A stretch of DNA of 36,997 nucleotides from an uncultured Bacteroidota bacterium (GCA_902627575.1 CACOJQ010000014.1:1-36997); one strand, 5' to 3'. Numbered from the stretch's first letter, positions 25,899-34,764 are shown. The notes: generated by a model from the letters alone, not told the origin. Made by a program: numbers and translations.

Positions 25899-27275
25899 TT
25901 AAATTGTTTTTGAATAAGATTTTGTATTCTTTATCATTAATGGATCAAATCTCATTGCTATGTTTCTAATTACTATTCTTCCTTTAGTACTAACTTTAAT
26001 TTTATTATTACTAATTTCTAATATTTCATCTTCAATAAAATCTTTAAATCTATCTTCTCTAAAAGATGTTAACTCAATAATTTCTTCTATCTTGGTATTA
26101 AATTCCTTAGCGACCTTAGCTAAATCAACATAATAATTACACATTATTTCATTTATTATCTTTCGTATTACCTTTTCATTCTTATTTAAGTTATAACCTC
26201 TGAATGTTGCGAATTTATTATTTTCAATAAATTTAATATACTTAGCCGCATTTTTTTCATTTTGACTATATGAAGAGTGTAATTGCGATATTGATGACGC
26301 TCCAAAACCATACACTTGACCAGTAGTTTTTAAAGTACAATAGCCCTGAAAGTTTCTATGTAATTCCTTATTTTTTAATGCAATTGATAGTTCGTCACTG
26401 GGTTTTGCAAAATGATCCATTCCAATTGGCTGGTAGCCAAAATCTTTGAAAATCTTATAAGCATTATTATACATTGAAGCTTTTTCTTCAGCAGATGGAA
26501 ATGTAAATTTTTCTAAAATCTTTTGTCGTGGAATTACTGAAGGAACATGAGCGTAAGAAAAAACTGCTATCCGATCTACATCTAATTCAATAGCTTTTTT
26601 TAAAGTATTATTAAATCCTTCTACAGTTTGAAGCGGCAGACCATAAACTAGGTCAATATTTGTTCCAGAAAATCCTGTGTTTTTAATTTTAGTAATTATA
26701 TTATTAACAGGTATTTTTGATGGCTTTCTATTAATAGCATTTAAAATTTTTTCATCAAAATCTTGTAGGCCAATAGAAATTCTATTAAAGCCATATTCTT
26801 TAAGTTGATCAATGTGTTTTAAAACGAAATAAGCGGGACTACATTCAATAGCCATTTCATAATTTTCATCTAGTTTGAAAGTTGATTTTATTTTATCAGT
26901 AACTTGCTTTATAAATTTATATGGGATAGCATTGGGTGTCCCTCCTCCCCAATGTATTTGAGTTACTTTTCTTTCTGTATCAATATAATTAACCATCATA
27001 TCAATTTCGTTGAGTAATGCATTGATATATTTTTCAATAAATTTGAAAGAGAAACCGGTTTCTGTAGTACACCCACAAAAGTGACATATCTGAGGACAAA
27101 ATGGGATATGAATATAAATCGATATATTTTCAGGCTTTTCATTATTCGATTTTAAAATTGATTTTATGAATTTTTTATTATTATAATCACTGACAAACAG
27201 ATTAGCTGGAGGATAGGATGTATATCTTGGTCCCTGCTTGTTATATTTTTTCACTAAATAGTTATCAGTTTTCAT
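25899..27275 (-). CDS. hemN: Oxygen-independent coproporphyrinogen III oxidase (radical SAM)
   Basis: Converts coproporphyrinogen III to protoporphyrinogen IX without oxygen. From the ATG at 27275 the protein has 458 residues and begins MKTDNYLVKKYNKQGPRYTSYP, the HemN start; an ATG five codons upstream (27290) would overlap hemE and is less family-like. The cluster motif C-P-Q-I-C-H-F-C-G-C (C-x3-C-x2-C-x-C) follows IYIHIPF at about 54-70. HWGGGTPNAIP near 107-117, ECSPAYF and DLVYGLPLQT near 208-217 are also as in true HemN. The fourth Cys (CGC) and the full length separate it from HemW, which lacks them. Confidence 0.94.
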   Translation of the reverse strand: MKTDNYLVKKYNKQGPRYTSYPPANLFVSDYNNKKFIKSILKSNNEKPENISIYIHIPFCPQICHFCGCTTETGFSFKFIEKYINALLNEIDMMVNYIDTERKVTQIHWGGGTPNAIPYKFIKQVTDKIKSTFKLDENYEMAIECSPAYFVLKHIDQLKEYGFNRISIGLQDFDEKILNAINRKPSKIPVNNIITKIKNTGFSGTNIDLVYGLPLQTVEGFNNTLKKAIELDVDRIAVFSYAHVPSVIPRQKILEKFTFPSAEEKASMYNNAYKIFKDFGYQPIGMDHFAKPSDELSIALKNKELHRNFQGYCTLKTTGQVYGFGASSISQLHSSYSQNEKNAAKYIKFIENNKFATFRGYNLNKNEKVIRKIINEIMCNYYVDLAKVAKEFNTKIEEIIELTSFREDRFKDFIEDEILEISNNKIKVSTKGRIVIRNIAMRFDPLMIKNTKSYSKTI

Positions 27276-27277
27276 AA

Positions 27278-28297
27278 TCAATTTTTCCAATTTATTCTTT
27301 TAACCCAATCGACAATAAACTTTGCTTTTTTGTAATCAATATCTGGCAAAAAACCATGTCCTAAATTTAAGATGAAGTCTTTGTTCGAAGATGCAAACTG
27401 CTTGATTTTATGTAATTCTATTTGAATACTTTTAACATCAGAATATAAAAGCCTTGGGTCAAGATTACCTTGAATTCCTAGTTCTTTGTCTAATATTTGA
27501 CGAGCATCATTAATATCAATTTGCCAATCGACACTAACATAATCGCAAATACTTCTATTTAAATATTTTAAACCAGTACCTAAATTCTTTGGAAAGAATA
27601 TTGATGGAACTTTATCCTTAGTAGCATTAAGTATTCTTTGACTATATGGCAAAATCTCTTTTATGTACTTTTCAGAAGGGACCAAGCCGCAATATGTTTC
27701 AAATAATTGAAAACAATCAATACCATGTCTTATTTGTTGCTTTACATATAATTCGCTTGCTTCAGTTATTAAATCTAAAATTTTATGACTTTGTTTCGGA
27801 TATTTATACAGAAATTTTATTGCTTGATGAAAACTTTTATCAGAGACATCACCTCTAAACATAAAGCAAAAAGTTGTTAATGGACCACCACAAAATCCAA
27901 TTAGTGGTAAATCTTGTTTTTTCTTTTTTATCTCAGTGATATTTTTGTATATGTAATCAAGTCTTGTATTATCAAAAATTAACTGTTTATTTGGATTATC
28001 AATTTTTAAAGGGTTATGAAAGATAGGTCCTTTATTTGTAAATTCAAGATTTAAACCAAGCGCATCTGGTATTACCAAAATGTCAGAAAATAAAATTATA
28101 GCGTCAACTCCGAGATCTTTAACGGGTAATAGAGATACTGTAGAGGCTAAATCGGAGTTTTTCATTAGCTCATCAAATGTATATTTTAATTTTAATTTTT
28201 TGTAAGAAGGTAGAATCCTTCCTGCTTGTCTCATAAACCAAACAGGTGGTCTATCAGTCTTAATCTTATTTAATTTATCAATCAAAATATTATTCAT
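27278..28297 (-). CDS. hemE: Uroporphyrinogen decarboxylase
   Basis: Removes four carboxyl groups from uroporphyrinogen III to give coproporphyrinogen III. The 339-residue protein shows the family signature R-P-P-V-W-F-M-R-Q-A-G-R-I-L-P-S-Y near 16-32 (Arg and Gln bind substrate), the catalytic Asp in I-L-F-S-D-I-L-V-I-P near 68-77, G-F-C-G-G-P-L-T-T-F near 134-143, and F-E-T-Y-C-G near 199-204. The C-terminal NLGHGFLPDI contains the conserved His. It overlaps hemL by 8 bases. Confidence 0.96.
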   Translation of the reverse strand: MNNILIDKLNKIKTDRPPVWFMRQAGRILPSYKKLKLKYTFDELMKNSDLASTVSLLPVKDLGVDAIILFSDILVIPDALGLNLEFTNKGPIFHNPLKIDNPNKQLIFDNTRLDYIYKNITEIKKKKQDLPLIGFCGGPLTTFCFMFRGDVSDKSFHQAIKFLYKYPKQSHKILDLITEASELYVKQQIRHGIDCFQLFETYCGLVPSEKYIKEILPYSQRILNATKDKVPSIFFPKNLGTGLKYLNRSICDYVSVDWQIDINDARQILDKELGIQGNLDPRLLYSDVKSIQIELHKIKQFASSNKDFILNLGHGFLPDIDYKKAKFIVDWVKRINWKN

Positions 28298-29582
28298 TAT
28301 TAATATGTTTTAAAGCCTTTTTATTGATTTCTAAAAAATATTCTATTTCTTCAAATGATATGGCGTCTGAAATAAATAAACTTTCAAACTGAGAGGGAGG
28401 CAAATAAATTCCGTTTTTAAGCATATACTTAAAATATTTTGCAAATAATTTTAAGTTACAAGTTATTGCATCGCTATAATTATTAATTTCTTTTTTATTA
28501 GTAAAAAACAAAGTTAGCATTGATCCAACTCGATTAATAATGGCATTAATTCCAGTTTCATTGATATTATTTATTAGTCCCTCGTAAATAATATTTGATT
28601 TTTTTTCTAATGAGTTGTATATTTTGTTGTCAAGCTTATTAAGTATACACAAACCTGCGCTCATTGCTAATGGATTTCCAGATAATGTTCCTGCTTGATA
28701 AACTGGACCATTTGGAGATAAAAAATTCATTATTTCTTTTTTACCACCATAAGCGCCTACAGGAAGGCCACCGCCAATAATTTTTCCAAAAGTTGTAATA
28801 TCAGGTGCAACATTATATAATTGTTGTGCTCCTCCAGAAGACAATCTAAATCCTGTCATAACTTCATCAAAAATTAACAACGAATTATTTTCTTGAGTAA
28901 CTAAACGAAGTTTTTTTAAAAAATTATCTTTTGGCAACACTACACCCATGTTTCCAGATACAGGCTCAACAATTACGGCAGCAATTTTATTTTTAAATCT
29001 ACTGTACAATTTTTTTACAGAGTCTATATTATTAAATTCAGCTACAAGTGTATCCTTCGCAATATTTGAAGTTACCCCTGGACTATCAGGCTTACCAAGA
29101 GTCATCGCTCCAGAGCCAGCACTTATTAAGAAACTATCTCCATGACCGTGATAATTTCCTGAAAATTTAATTATTAAATCTTTTTGCGTAAAACCTCTAG
29201 CTAATCTGATAGCACTCATAGTTGCCTCTGTACCTGAATTTACCATTCTTACTTTTTCAACTGATGGAACCATTTCAATAATTTTCTTTGCCATCTTTGT
29301 TTCTAATGTTGTTGGAGCCCCATAAGAAGTTCCGTTTACTGAAACATTACTGATTATATTAATTAAATCATCGTCTGCGTGACCAAGAATCATGGGGCCC
29401 CATGAAGACACAAAATCAATGTAACAGTTCCCATCTATGTCGTAAATTTTTGATCCTTTTGCTTTAGAGATAAAAATTGGATTACATTCAACACTTTTAA
29501 ATGCTCTTGCAGGAGAATTTACTCCTCCAGGTATTAATTTTTCAGCTTCTTTAAAGCTTTTGACACTATTACTGATTTTCAT
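28290..29582 (-). CDS. hemL: Glutamate-1-semialdehyde 2,1-aminomutase
   Basis: PLP enzyme that turns glutamate-1-semialdehyde into 5-aminolevulinate, the second step of the C5 route. The 430-residue protein begins with the HemL pattern EAEKLIPGGVNSPARAFKSV, has FVSSWGPMILGHADDD near 57-72, MVNSGTEATMSAIRLARG near 116-133, FDEVMTGFRLS near 243-253, and the PLP lysine in TFGKIIGGGLPVGAYGGK near 268-285. Length is normal. It overlaps both neighbours: 14 bases with hemB and 8 with hemE. Confidence 0.97.
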   Translation of the reverse strand: MKISNSVKSFKEAEKLIPGGVNSPARAFKSVECNPIFISKAKGSKIYDIDGNCYIDFVSSWGPMILGHADDDLINIISNVSVNGTSYGAPTTLETKMAKKIIEMVPSVEKVRMVNSGTEATMSAIRLARGFTQKDLIIKFSGNYHGHGDSFLISAGSGAMTLGKPDSPGVTSNIAKDTLVAEFNNIDSVKKLYSRFKNKIAAVIVEPVSGNMGVVLPKDNFLKKLRLVTQENNSLLIFDEVMTGFRLSSGGAQQLYNVAPDITTFGKIIGGGLPVGAYGGKKEIMNFLSPNGPVYQAGTLSGNPLAMSAGLCILNKLDNKIYNSLEKKSNIIYEGLINNINETGINAIINRVGSMLTLFFTNKKEINNYSDAITCNLKLFAKYFKYMLKNGIYLPPSQFESLFISDAISFEEIEYFLEINKKALKHINNE

Positions 29583-30552
29583 TTATAATCTGTTTTGCTA
29601 CTTCTATCGCGTGATATGTGATAATAATATCAGCTCCAGCTCTTTTTATAGAAGTAATTATTTCCATTATTAGATTGATTTCGTCTCCCCAATTTAATTT
29701 TGACATTGCTTTGACCATTGAGTATTCTCCGCTAACATTAAAAGCTACGATAGGAAGATTAAAATTTTGTCTAAATTTTGTTATTATATCTAAGTAAGAA
29801 AGAGCTGGTTTTACCATGATCATATCAGCTCCTTCATAAACATCTTGTTTACCCTCTCGAATTGCTTCTCTGTAATTACAATAGTTCAACTGATAAGTTG
29901 ATCTATCACCTTTTTTTGGTGCACTTTCAGAAGCTTCTCTAAAAGGACCGTAGAATGCAGATGAATACTTCGCAGAATATGAAAGGATTGGTATATTTAC
30001 ATATCCCTGAGAATCAAGTTTTTTTCTGATTTCTTTTATTCGGCCGTCCATCATATCAGACGGGGCTATTATATCAGCTCCAGACTCAACTAATGAAATA
30101 GCTTGATTACATAAATTTTTTACTGTCAAATCATTATCAACATCTCCATCTACTAAAGTACCGCAGTGTCCATGGTTAGTATATGCACAATTACATAAAT
30201 CTGCTATTATTAAAATTTCATTAAATTCATTTTTAAGTTTTTTTATAGCTTTTTGTTGAATATTATTTTTAGATACTGCACAGATTCCTGTTTCGTCTTT
30301 AATGTCAGAAACAGGAAATATTAAAAATGACTTAATACCTAAAGCAAATGCTTCTTCACACTTAATTATTGCTTGGTCAATTGACATAGTATATTGATCT
30401 GGCATTGATTTAATTTCCTTTTTAACATTATTTCCTTCGCATACAAAAATTGGATAAATTAAATCCTTTATGTCAACTTTTTTTTCTGAAACAAGTTCTC
30501 TTAAAATTTTATTTTGTCTTAATCTTCTTAATCTAGTCTGTGGGAAGTTCAT
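29569..30552 (-). CDS. hemB: Delta-aminolevulinic acid dehydratase (porphobilinogen synthase)
   Basis: Condenses two 5-aminolevulinates to porphobilinogen. The 327-residue protein has the zinc triad in DLCNCAYTNHGHCG near 118-131 (C-x-C-x7-C), so it should be the zinc-dependent type. The Schiff-base lysines lie in SYSAKYSSAFYGPFREA near 194-210 and MIMVKPALSYLDI near 245-257. PSDMMDGRI near 165-173 and AFNVSGEYSM near 271-280 are also diagnostic. It begins 3 bases after hemD. Confidence 0.97.
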   Translation of the reverse strand: MNFPQTRLRRLRQNKILRELVSEKKVDIKDLIYPIFVCEGNNVKKEIKSMPDQYTMSIDQAIIKCEEAFALGIKSFLIFPVSDIKDETGICAVSKNNIQQKAIKKLKNEFNEILIIADLCNCAYTNHGHCGTLVDGDVDNDLTVKNLCNQAISLVESGADIIAPSDMMDGRIKEIRKKLDSQGYVNIPILSYSAKYSSAFYGPFREASESAPKKGDRSTYQLNYCNYREAIREGKQDVYEGADMIMVKPALSYLDIITKFRQNFNLPIVAFNVSGEYSMVKAMSKLNWGDEINLIMEIITSIKRAGADIIITYHAIEVAKQIINENQ

Positions 30553-30555
30553 GCT

Positions 30556-31257
30556 TTAATTTAGTTTATTAATATATTTATTGATTTCTGAACATAAATT
30601 ATTATAAGATGGTATTTTTGGCATAAAATCAACATTGTAATTATTTTTATGGATATGTTCCATTGTTGTTTTACCTATTGCACCGATTTTTTGATTTTTA
30701 ATTTGATATTTAATTAAAAATGAATCAAAAGCTGATGGTGAAGTAAAAATTATGATACAATCTTTTTCGTTTAATATTTTTTCTAATTCATTGTTTTTAG
30801 CTAACACTGGTCTAGTAATATAAATATTTTTTCTATGAATATGACAATGACTTTTTAACTTCATTTCAATATAATTGTCAGATAAATTTCCTGTTAGATA
30901 CATAACTTTTTTGTTTCTTATTAGGTTGTCTTTAGTTAATTCTTCAACAAGATTCTCTTTGTATGGATATTTACAGCTGTAAGAGATATTAAAACCTAAT
31001 TTTTTCATTTTTTCAAGTAGTTTTTTACCAAGACAAATTGTTTTAATTTTTTTTAAATCATTTTTGTAATATTTTATAAATGATTCAACGCTATTTCTTG
31101 ATGTGAAAATAAAATATTCATAGTCTGATGGTTTAAAATTATTTAATTTATTAGACTTAATATTTAACATCGGAAAATGATAAATCTTAGCTTTTTTGTT
31201 CAACAGTGAAAAATCCGAGGTTGATCCAAAGTGAGTTAAAATAACTTTGTTATTCAT
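30556..31257 (-). CDS. hemD: Uroporphyrinogen-III synthase
   Basis: Closes hydroxymethylbilane to uroporphyrinogen III with inversion of ring D. HemD sequences are poorly conserved; this 233-residue protein is identified by its two-domain pattern, by Y-E-Y-F-I-F-T-S-R-N-S-V-E-S-F near 46-60 (usual T-S-x-N-A-V form), by the mirrored I-I-F-T-S-P-S-A-F-D-S-F near 168-179, by I-G-A-I-G-K-T-T near 190-197, and by position between hemC and hemB. It overlaps hemC by 8 bases. Confidence 0.9.
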   Translation of the reverse strand: MNNKVILTHFGSTSDFSLLNKKAKIYHFPMLNIKSNKLNNFKPSDYEYFIFTSRNSVESFIKYYKNDLKKIKTICLGKKLLEKMKKLGFNISYSCKYPYKENLVEELTKDNLIRNKKVMYLTGNLSDNYIEMKLKSHCHIHRKNIYITRPVLAKNNELEKILNEKDCIIIFTSPSAFDSFLIKYQIKNQKIGAIGKTTMEHIHKNNYNVDFMPKIPSYNNLCSEINKYINKLN

Positions 31258-32176
31258 TATTATTTTTTAGTTCATTCATTATAATTTTTCCATCATTTAC
31301 GAGAATTTGTTTTACTAATTTTTTAGACAAATTCTTATAGTCATTAGTATTGCCAGTAATTTTTTGTCTTATGATTTTATTATTTTTTATTGATCCTATC
31401 ATTGCAGAAATTGTAATAATATTATCATGAATTTGTGCAAAACATCCAAATGGCATATTACATCCTCCTCCTATTTCGCGCATAAAAATTCTCTCAGCTT
31501 TTGTACAGATATATGACTTTTCATTATTTATATTAACTAAATATTTGTTTATTTTTTCATTGTCTTTCAAACTTTCGATGGCTATGGCACCCTGTGCAGG
31601 TGCTGGTAAGAATTTGTCATGATCTAAATACTCAACAATATATTCCTCTAAACCTAGTCTTTTTACTCCAGCCGCTGCTAAAACTAATGCAGTAAAGTCA
31701 CCCTGAATCATTTTTTTTATTCTAGTATCTACGTTACCTCTAATATCTCTAATTTTTACTTTTTTGTTTATATTTCTTATTTGCACTTTTCTTCTAATAG
31801 AAGTAGTTCCAATTGAATTTATAGAGCTTAATTTTGCAATTTCAATTTTTTTTTTACTCACCAAAACATCTCTGCTATCTTCTCTTTTTAAGACAGCACA
31901 AATATTTGTACATTCAAGATTAGTAGGCATATCTTTTAAACTATGCACTGCTATATCTATTTTTTTATTAATTAAATGTTCTTGAATTTCTTTAACAAAG
32001 AAACCTTTATCATTAATCTTATTAAGACTGACATTTAATATTTTATCTCCTAAAGTTTTAATAACTTTTACTTCGCATTCACAATTTGGATATTTTTTTT
32101 GTATCTCATGAATTACAATTTTAGTTTGACAAATAGCAAGCTTACTCCCTCTAGTTCCAATTACTAATTTTTTCAT
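31250..32176 (-). CDS. hemC: Porphobilinogen deaminase (hydroxymethylbilane synthase)
   Basis: Polymerises four porphobilinogens to hydroxymethylbilane. The 308-residue protein opens with IGTRGSKLAICQ, continues with DIAVHSLKDMPT near 76-87, SIGTTSIRRKVQI, RDIRGNVDTRIKK near 143-155 (substrate-binding arginines), and has the dipyrromethane cofactor Cys in G-G-G-C-N-M-P-F-G near 233-241. Domain order and size match E. coli HemC. It is coupled to hemA by an ATGA overlap at 32173-32176. Confidence 0.97.
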   Translation of the reverse strand: MKKLVIGTRGSKLAICQTKIVIHEIQKKYPNCECEVKVIKTLGDKILNVSLNKINDKGFFVKEIQEHLINKKIDIAVHSLKDMPTNLECTNICAVLKREDSRDVLVSKKKIEIAKLSSINSIGTTSIRRKVQIRNINKKVKIRDIRGNVDTRIKKMIQGDFTALVLAAAGVKRLGLEEYIVEYLDHDKFLPAPAQGAIAIESLKDNEKINKYLVNINNEKSYICTKAERIFMREIGGGCNMPFGCFAQIHDNIITISAMIGSIKNNKIIRQKITGNTNDYKNLSKKLVKQILVNDGKIIMNELKNNNE

Positions 32177-33378
32177 TTTTTTAATAAAACATTACTGATG
32201 ATTGATATTGGATCTTGGTCTTTAGAAAATTCAATACTTTTAATATTATCTATAATACATTGTTTGTATTTTTCTAAAACTTTTTGGCTTTTACTATTGT
32301 GTATTTTGGAAATATTTTGATCAAATTCTTTATTAAACTGAGTAATGACATTTCTAATTTCTTTGCTTTTGACCCAAATTGCAAAGTCTTCAACTAATTG
32401 AAATATCAGTTTTTTAGCATATGCAATTTCTTGTTTCCTTTTAAGATAATTTTTATTGACCTCATCTTTTAGCCCATCAATATTTACTAAATTAATTTGA
32501 TCAAATTTTTTAACATTAGTTGGCACATTAGTTGGCACACTCAAATCAATTATTAAAAGTGAATTTTTTCTTGACCCTAAAACTTTGCTAGTATCTTTAA
32601 TTGTTATTAATTTTTTTCTTGATGAAGTAGAAAATATCATTACATCGCAGCTCTTCATTAAATCATAAATATGCTCTATAGACCTATACTTGAGATTAAA
32701 TTTTTCTGCAATTTTTTTTGATTTATTTAATGTTCGATTTAAAATTTCAATATTGTTATACTTTTTTTTAATTAAAGACTCTAAAGTCAATTGTCCTGTG
32801 TTTCCAGTACCAATATTTACAATTGAAATGGATTTCTTTTTAAATGCTTTGTTTATCTTTTCAACAGCAGCATAACTTACTGAAACAGCACCTTTATCTA
32901 TTTTTGTTTTTGTTCTTATTAATTTACTTGCATTTAAAGATTTTTGGATCATTCTGTCAAGAGAAGAGGATAACATATTATTGTTTTTACATATTTTGTA
33001 TGAGCTTTTTATTTGCTCGACAATTTGATTTTCACCAATCATCATAGATTCCAAACCACTTGCAAGAGAAAATATATGTGTAAACACTTGCTTATCAAAC
33101 TTTTTTTCAATGTATGGAGATATTCCTTCAGATACTTTTTTAAATTTTATCATGGAGGATATTAATTTGTGAAATATAATATTTTGTGTAAGGTCTTGTA
33201 GATTATGATCAAAATAAAGCTCAGTTCTATTACACGTAGATATTATAAATAAGCCATCTATTATTATGTTTTTTCTAATATACTTATTGAGTTCATTAAT
33301 CTCCTCTGAAGAAACATGTATTTGCTCTCTTATTTCTATCGGTGCATTCTTATAATTTATACTTATTAGTCCAATCAT
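32173..33378 (-). CDS. hemA: Glutamyl-tRNA reductase
   Basis: First committed enzyme of the C5 tetrapyrrole route: reduces the glutamate on tRNA-Glu to glutamate-1-semialdehyde with NADPH. The 401-residue protein has the catalytic Cys49 in I-S-T-C-N-R-T-E-L, the GLESMMIGENQIVEQIK segment near 108-124, the RTKTKIDKGAVSVSYAAVE stretch near 155-173, and a NADPH domain (SIVNIGTGNTGQL near 184-196). The C-terminal dimerisation region (about 305-400) is helical and lysine-rich. It is 23 bases downstream of the CIA30-domain gene, so it is probably transcribed from that gene's promoter. Confidence 0.96.
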   Translation of the reverse strand: MIGLISINYKNAPIEIREQIHVSSEEINELNKYIRKNIIIDGLFIISTCNRTELYFDHNLQDLTQNIIFHKLISSMIKFKKVSEGISPYIEKKFDKQVFTHIFSLASGLESMMIGENQIVEQIKSSYKICKNNNMLSSSLDRMIQKSLNASKLIRTKTKIDKGAVSVSYAAVEKINKAFKKKSISIVNIGTGNTGQLTLESLIKKKYNNIEILNRTLNKSKKIAEKFNLKYRSIEHIYDLMKSCDVMIFSTSSRKKLITIKDTSKVLGSRKNSLLIIDLSVPTNVPTNVKKFDQINLVNIDGLKDEVNKNYLKRKQEIAYAKKLIFQLVEDFAIWVKSKEIRNVITQFNKEFDQNISKIHNSKSQKVLEKYKQCIIDNIKSIEFSKDQDPISIISNVLLKK

Positions 33379-33401
33379 CTTGACAATTTAAATAGTCGAA
33401 T

Positions 33402-33935
33402 TTAGTTATTAAAAAATATCTTTTCAATCTTTAGTTTAAACTTTTCCTCTACTTTGTTTCCAAATAAAATTGATATTTGTTCGATTTGACTATGATTATA
33501 ATTCTCTTTGTTAATTTTTCTTCCTCTAAAAGATGGATAAAATTCACTTAGTTGTATTGTGATTAACTCATTTTTGCCATTAGTTTTAAAATTGTGAACA
33601 TATGAGAAATAATCATTTTTATTTTTTTTAATTCTAATTTGGTATTCTTTACCATCACCATCAACAAGCAAATTAATTGTATGATTTGGGGAAACTTTTA
33701 CTTTTTTGATGTTACATCTTACAGATGCGAAACCGCCATTGTTTTTAAGTGATATTTCACCTTCAAAAACTGCTTTATTATCATCGTAATAGAACTTAGA
33801 TGTAGAAACCCCACCCATAACATCATCGTTAACTATTGACCAATTTTTTGTTTGTCTTGCTGAACTAAAATTAATAACTTCTTGACTGAACATATTTTGT
33901 ATTGAAAAAATCATTATTAATATTATTATTCTCAT
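33402..33935 (-). CDS. CIA30-domain secreted protein
   Basis: From the ATG at 33935 the product is 177 residues with a Sec signal peptide (MRIIILIMIFSIQNMFSQ, cleavage before or after Gln18). The longer reading from 33965 begins with GTG and adds an unlikely ten residues. The rest is a galactose-binding-like beta sandwich of the CIA30 family (NDUFAF1-like), recognised by W-S-I-V-N-D-D-V-M-G-G-V-S-T-S near 27-41 and G-G-F-A-S-V-R near 63-69. CIA30 proteins help complex I assembly in mitochondria; the bacterial secreted members have no known function. It is the first gene of the probable hem operon. Confidence 0.85.
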   Translation of the reverse strand: MRIIILIMIFSIQNMFSQEVINFSSARQTKNWSIVNDDVMGGVSTSKFYYDDNKAVFEGEISLKNNGGFASVRCNIKKVKVSPNHTINLLVDGDGKEYQIRIKKNKNDYFSYVHNFKTNGKNELITIQLSEFYPSFRGRKINKENYNHSQIEQISILFGNKVEEKFKLKIEKIFFNN

Positions 33936-33975
33936 GAAACAAATAGTTGTATAATAAATTACCACAAAAGTTATG

Positions 33976-33983
33976 CAAAAATA
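33976..33983 (-). promoter_or_regulatory. -7 box of the CIA30-hem operon promoter
   Basis: TATTTTTG on the minus strand, followed by CATAA, an extension (13 identical bases, 33983-33971) also found at the flavodoxin promoter. The predicted leader to the ATG at 33935 is about 36 bases. No copy of the iron palindrome is seen here. Confidence 0.5.
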
Positions 33984-34241
33984 ATAAATGTAATTGTATT
34001 AATAAAAATTTAATGACAATAGAATACCTTCAAAGGTTCTTTTTTATAGCTTAAAGTTCATAATGAAGACTAATCCCAAAAATTGAGTAAAAATTTTTAT
34101 GAAAATTTTAAAAAAAAACTGAAAATTATTGAATGTTAAATAAGTTACTTATAATAATTTAATTAAACTGAAATTATTACATTATTTTTTAAATAAGAGA
34201 GTAATTTTAAAAAGATGAAACACTTTAATAATAAAAAAAAA
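33984..34241. other. Gene-free AT-rich stretch between hem operon promoter and flavodoxin gene
   Basis: About 260 bases without a credible gene on either strand. It presumably holds the -33 region of the hem operon promoter (near 34003) and the 3' untranslated part of the flavodoxin transcript. A short imperfect hairpin followed by T lies at 34021-34045 in plus orientation, but no plus-strand gene ends there. Nothing else recognisable. Confidence 0.5.
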
Positions 34242-34760
34242 TTATTTATAATTTTTTTCTAAAAATTCAATGATATTTTTAGTCCATATTTCAATTCTAC
34301 TCTCTGTTTCTTCATACTGGTTATCTTCATCTAATGCTAATCCAAAGAAGGTATCTTTATCTTTTAAAGCTTTTGATTTTTCAAATTCATATCCTTGTGT
34401 AGGCCATTCACCAATAAGTTTCCCATTATTTTTTATAACTTCATTGGCAATCATTCCAATTCCATCAACAAAATAATCTTCATATCCCCATTGGTCTCCC
34501 AAACCGTATATTGCCACTAATTTATCACTGAAATCTATTTTTTTAAAATCATCAAAATAAGCTTCCCAATCACTTTGAAGGTCACCATCATACCATGTAG
34601 ATAAACCAAAAATGAGAAAATCAAAAGAAAGTATAATATCTTCATTGATATTAGCAATGTTGTGTCTTTCGATGTTATAATTTTTAAATTTTTCTTTAAT
34701 TTTTAAAGATATTTCTTCAGTAACACCAGTATCTGATCCGTATATTAATCCAATTTTCAT
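34242..34760 (-). CDS. fldA: Flavodoxin, long-chain
   Basis: A 172-residue FMN electron carrier that can replace ferredoxin when iron is scarce. From the ATG at 34760 it begins MKIGLIYGSDTGVTEEIS, with the FMN phosphate loop S-D-T-G-V-T-E; a longer reading from 34787 would add nine residues outside the family pattern. The isoalloxazine loops are GLSTWYDGDLQSDWE near 56-70 (Trp) and GLGDQWGYEDYFVDG near 91-105 (Tyr, Trp), and the 20-residue insertion of the long-chain class is present (about 118-140). Its -7 box sits 5 bases before the ATG and directly next to a copy of the palindrome shared with futA and hmuT, fitting iron-dependent control. Confidence 0.94.
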   Translation of the reverse strand: MKIGLIYGSDTGVTEEISLKIKEKFKNYNIERHNIANINEDIILSFDFLIFGLSTWYDGDLQSDWEAYFDDFKKIDFSDKLVAIYGLGDQWGYEDYFVDGIGMIANEVIKNNGKLIGEWPTQGYEFEKSKALKDKDTFFGLALDEDNQYEETESRIEIWTKNIIEFLEKNYK

Positions 34761-34764
34761 TATG

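Noticed and set aside
33936-33965. Longer N-terminus for the CIA30 protein starting at 33965
   Set aside because: It needs a GTG start and would place ten residues ahead of a standard signal peptide; the ATG at 33935 is better.
34021-34045. Hairpin plus T-run on the plus strand between the hem operon and fldA
   Set aside because: The stem has a two-base bulge and only about five solid pairs, and no plus-strand gene or promoter precedes it, so I do not call it a terminator or small RNA.
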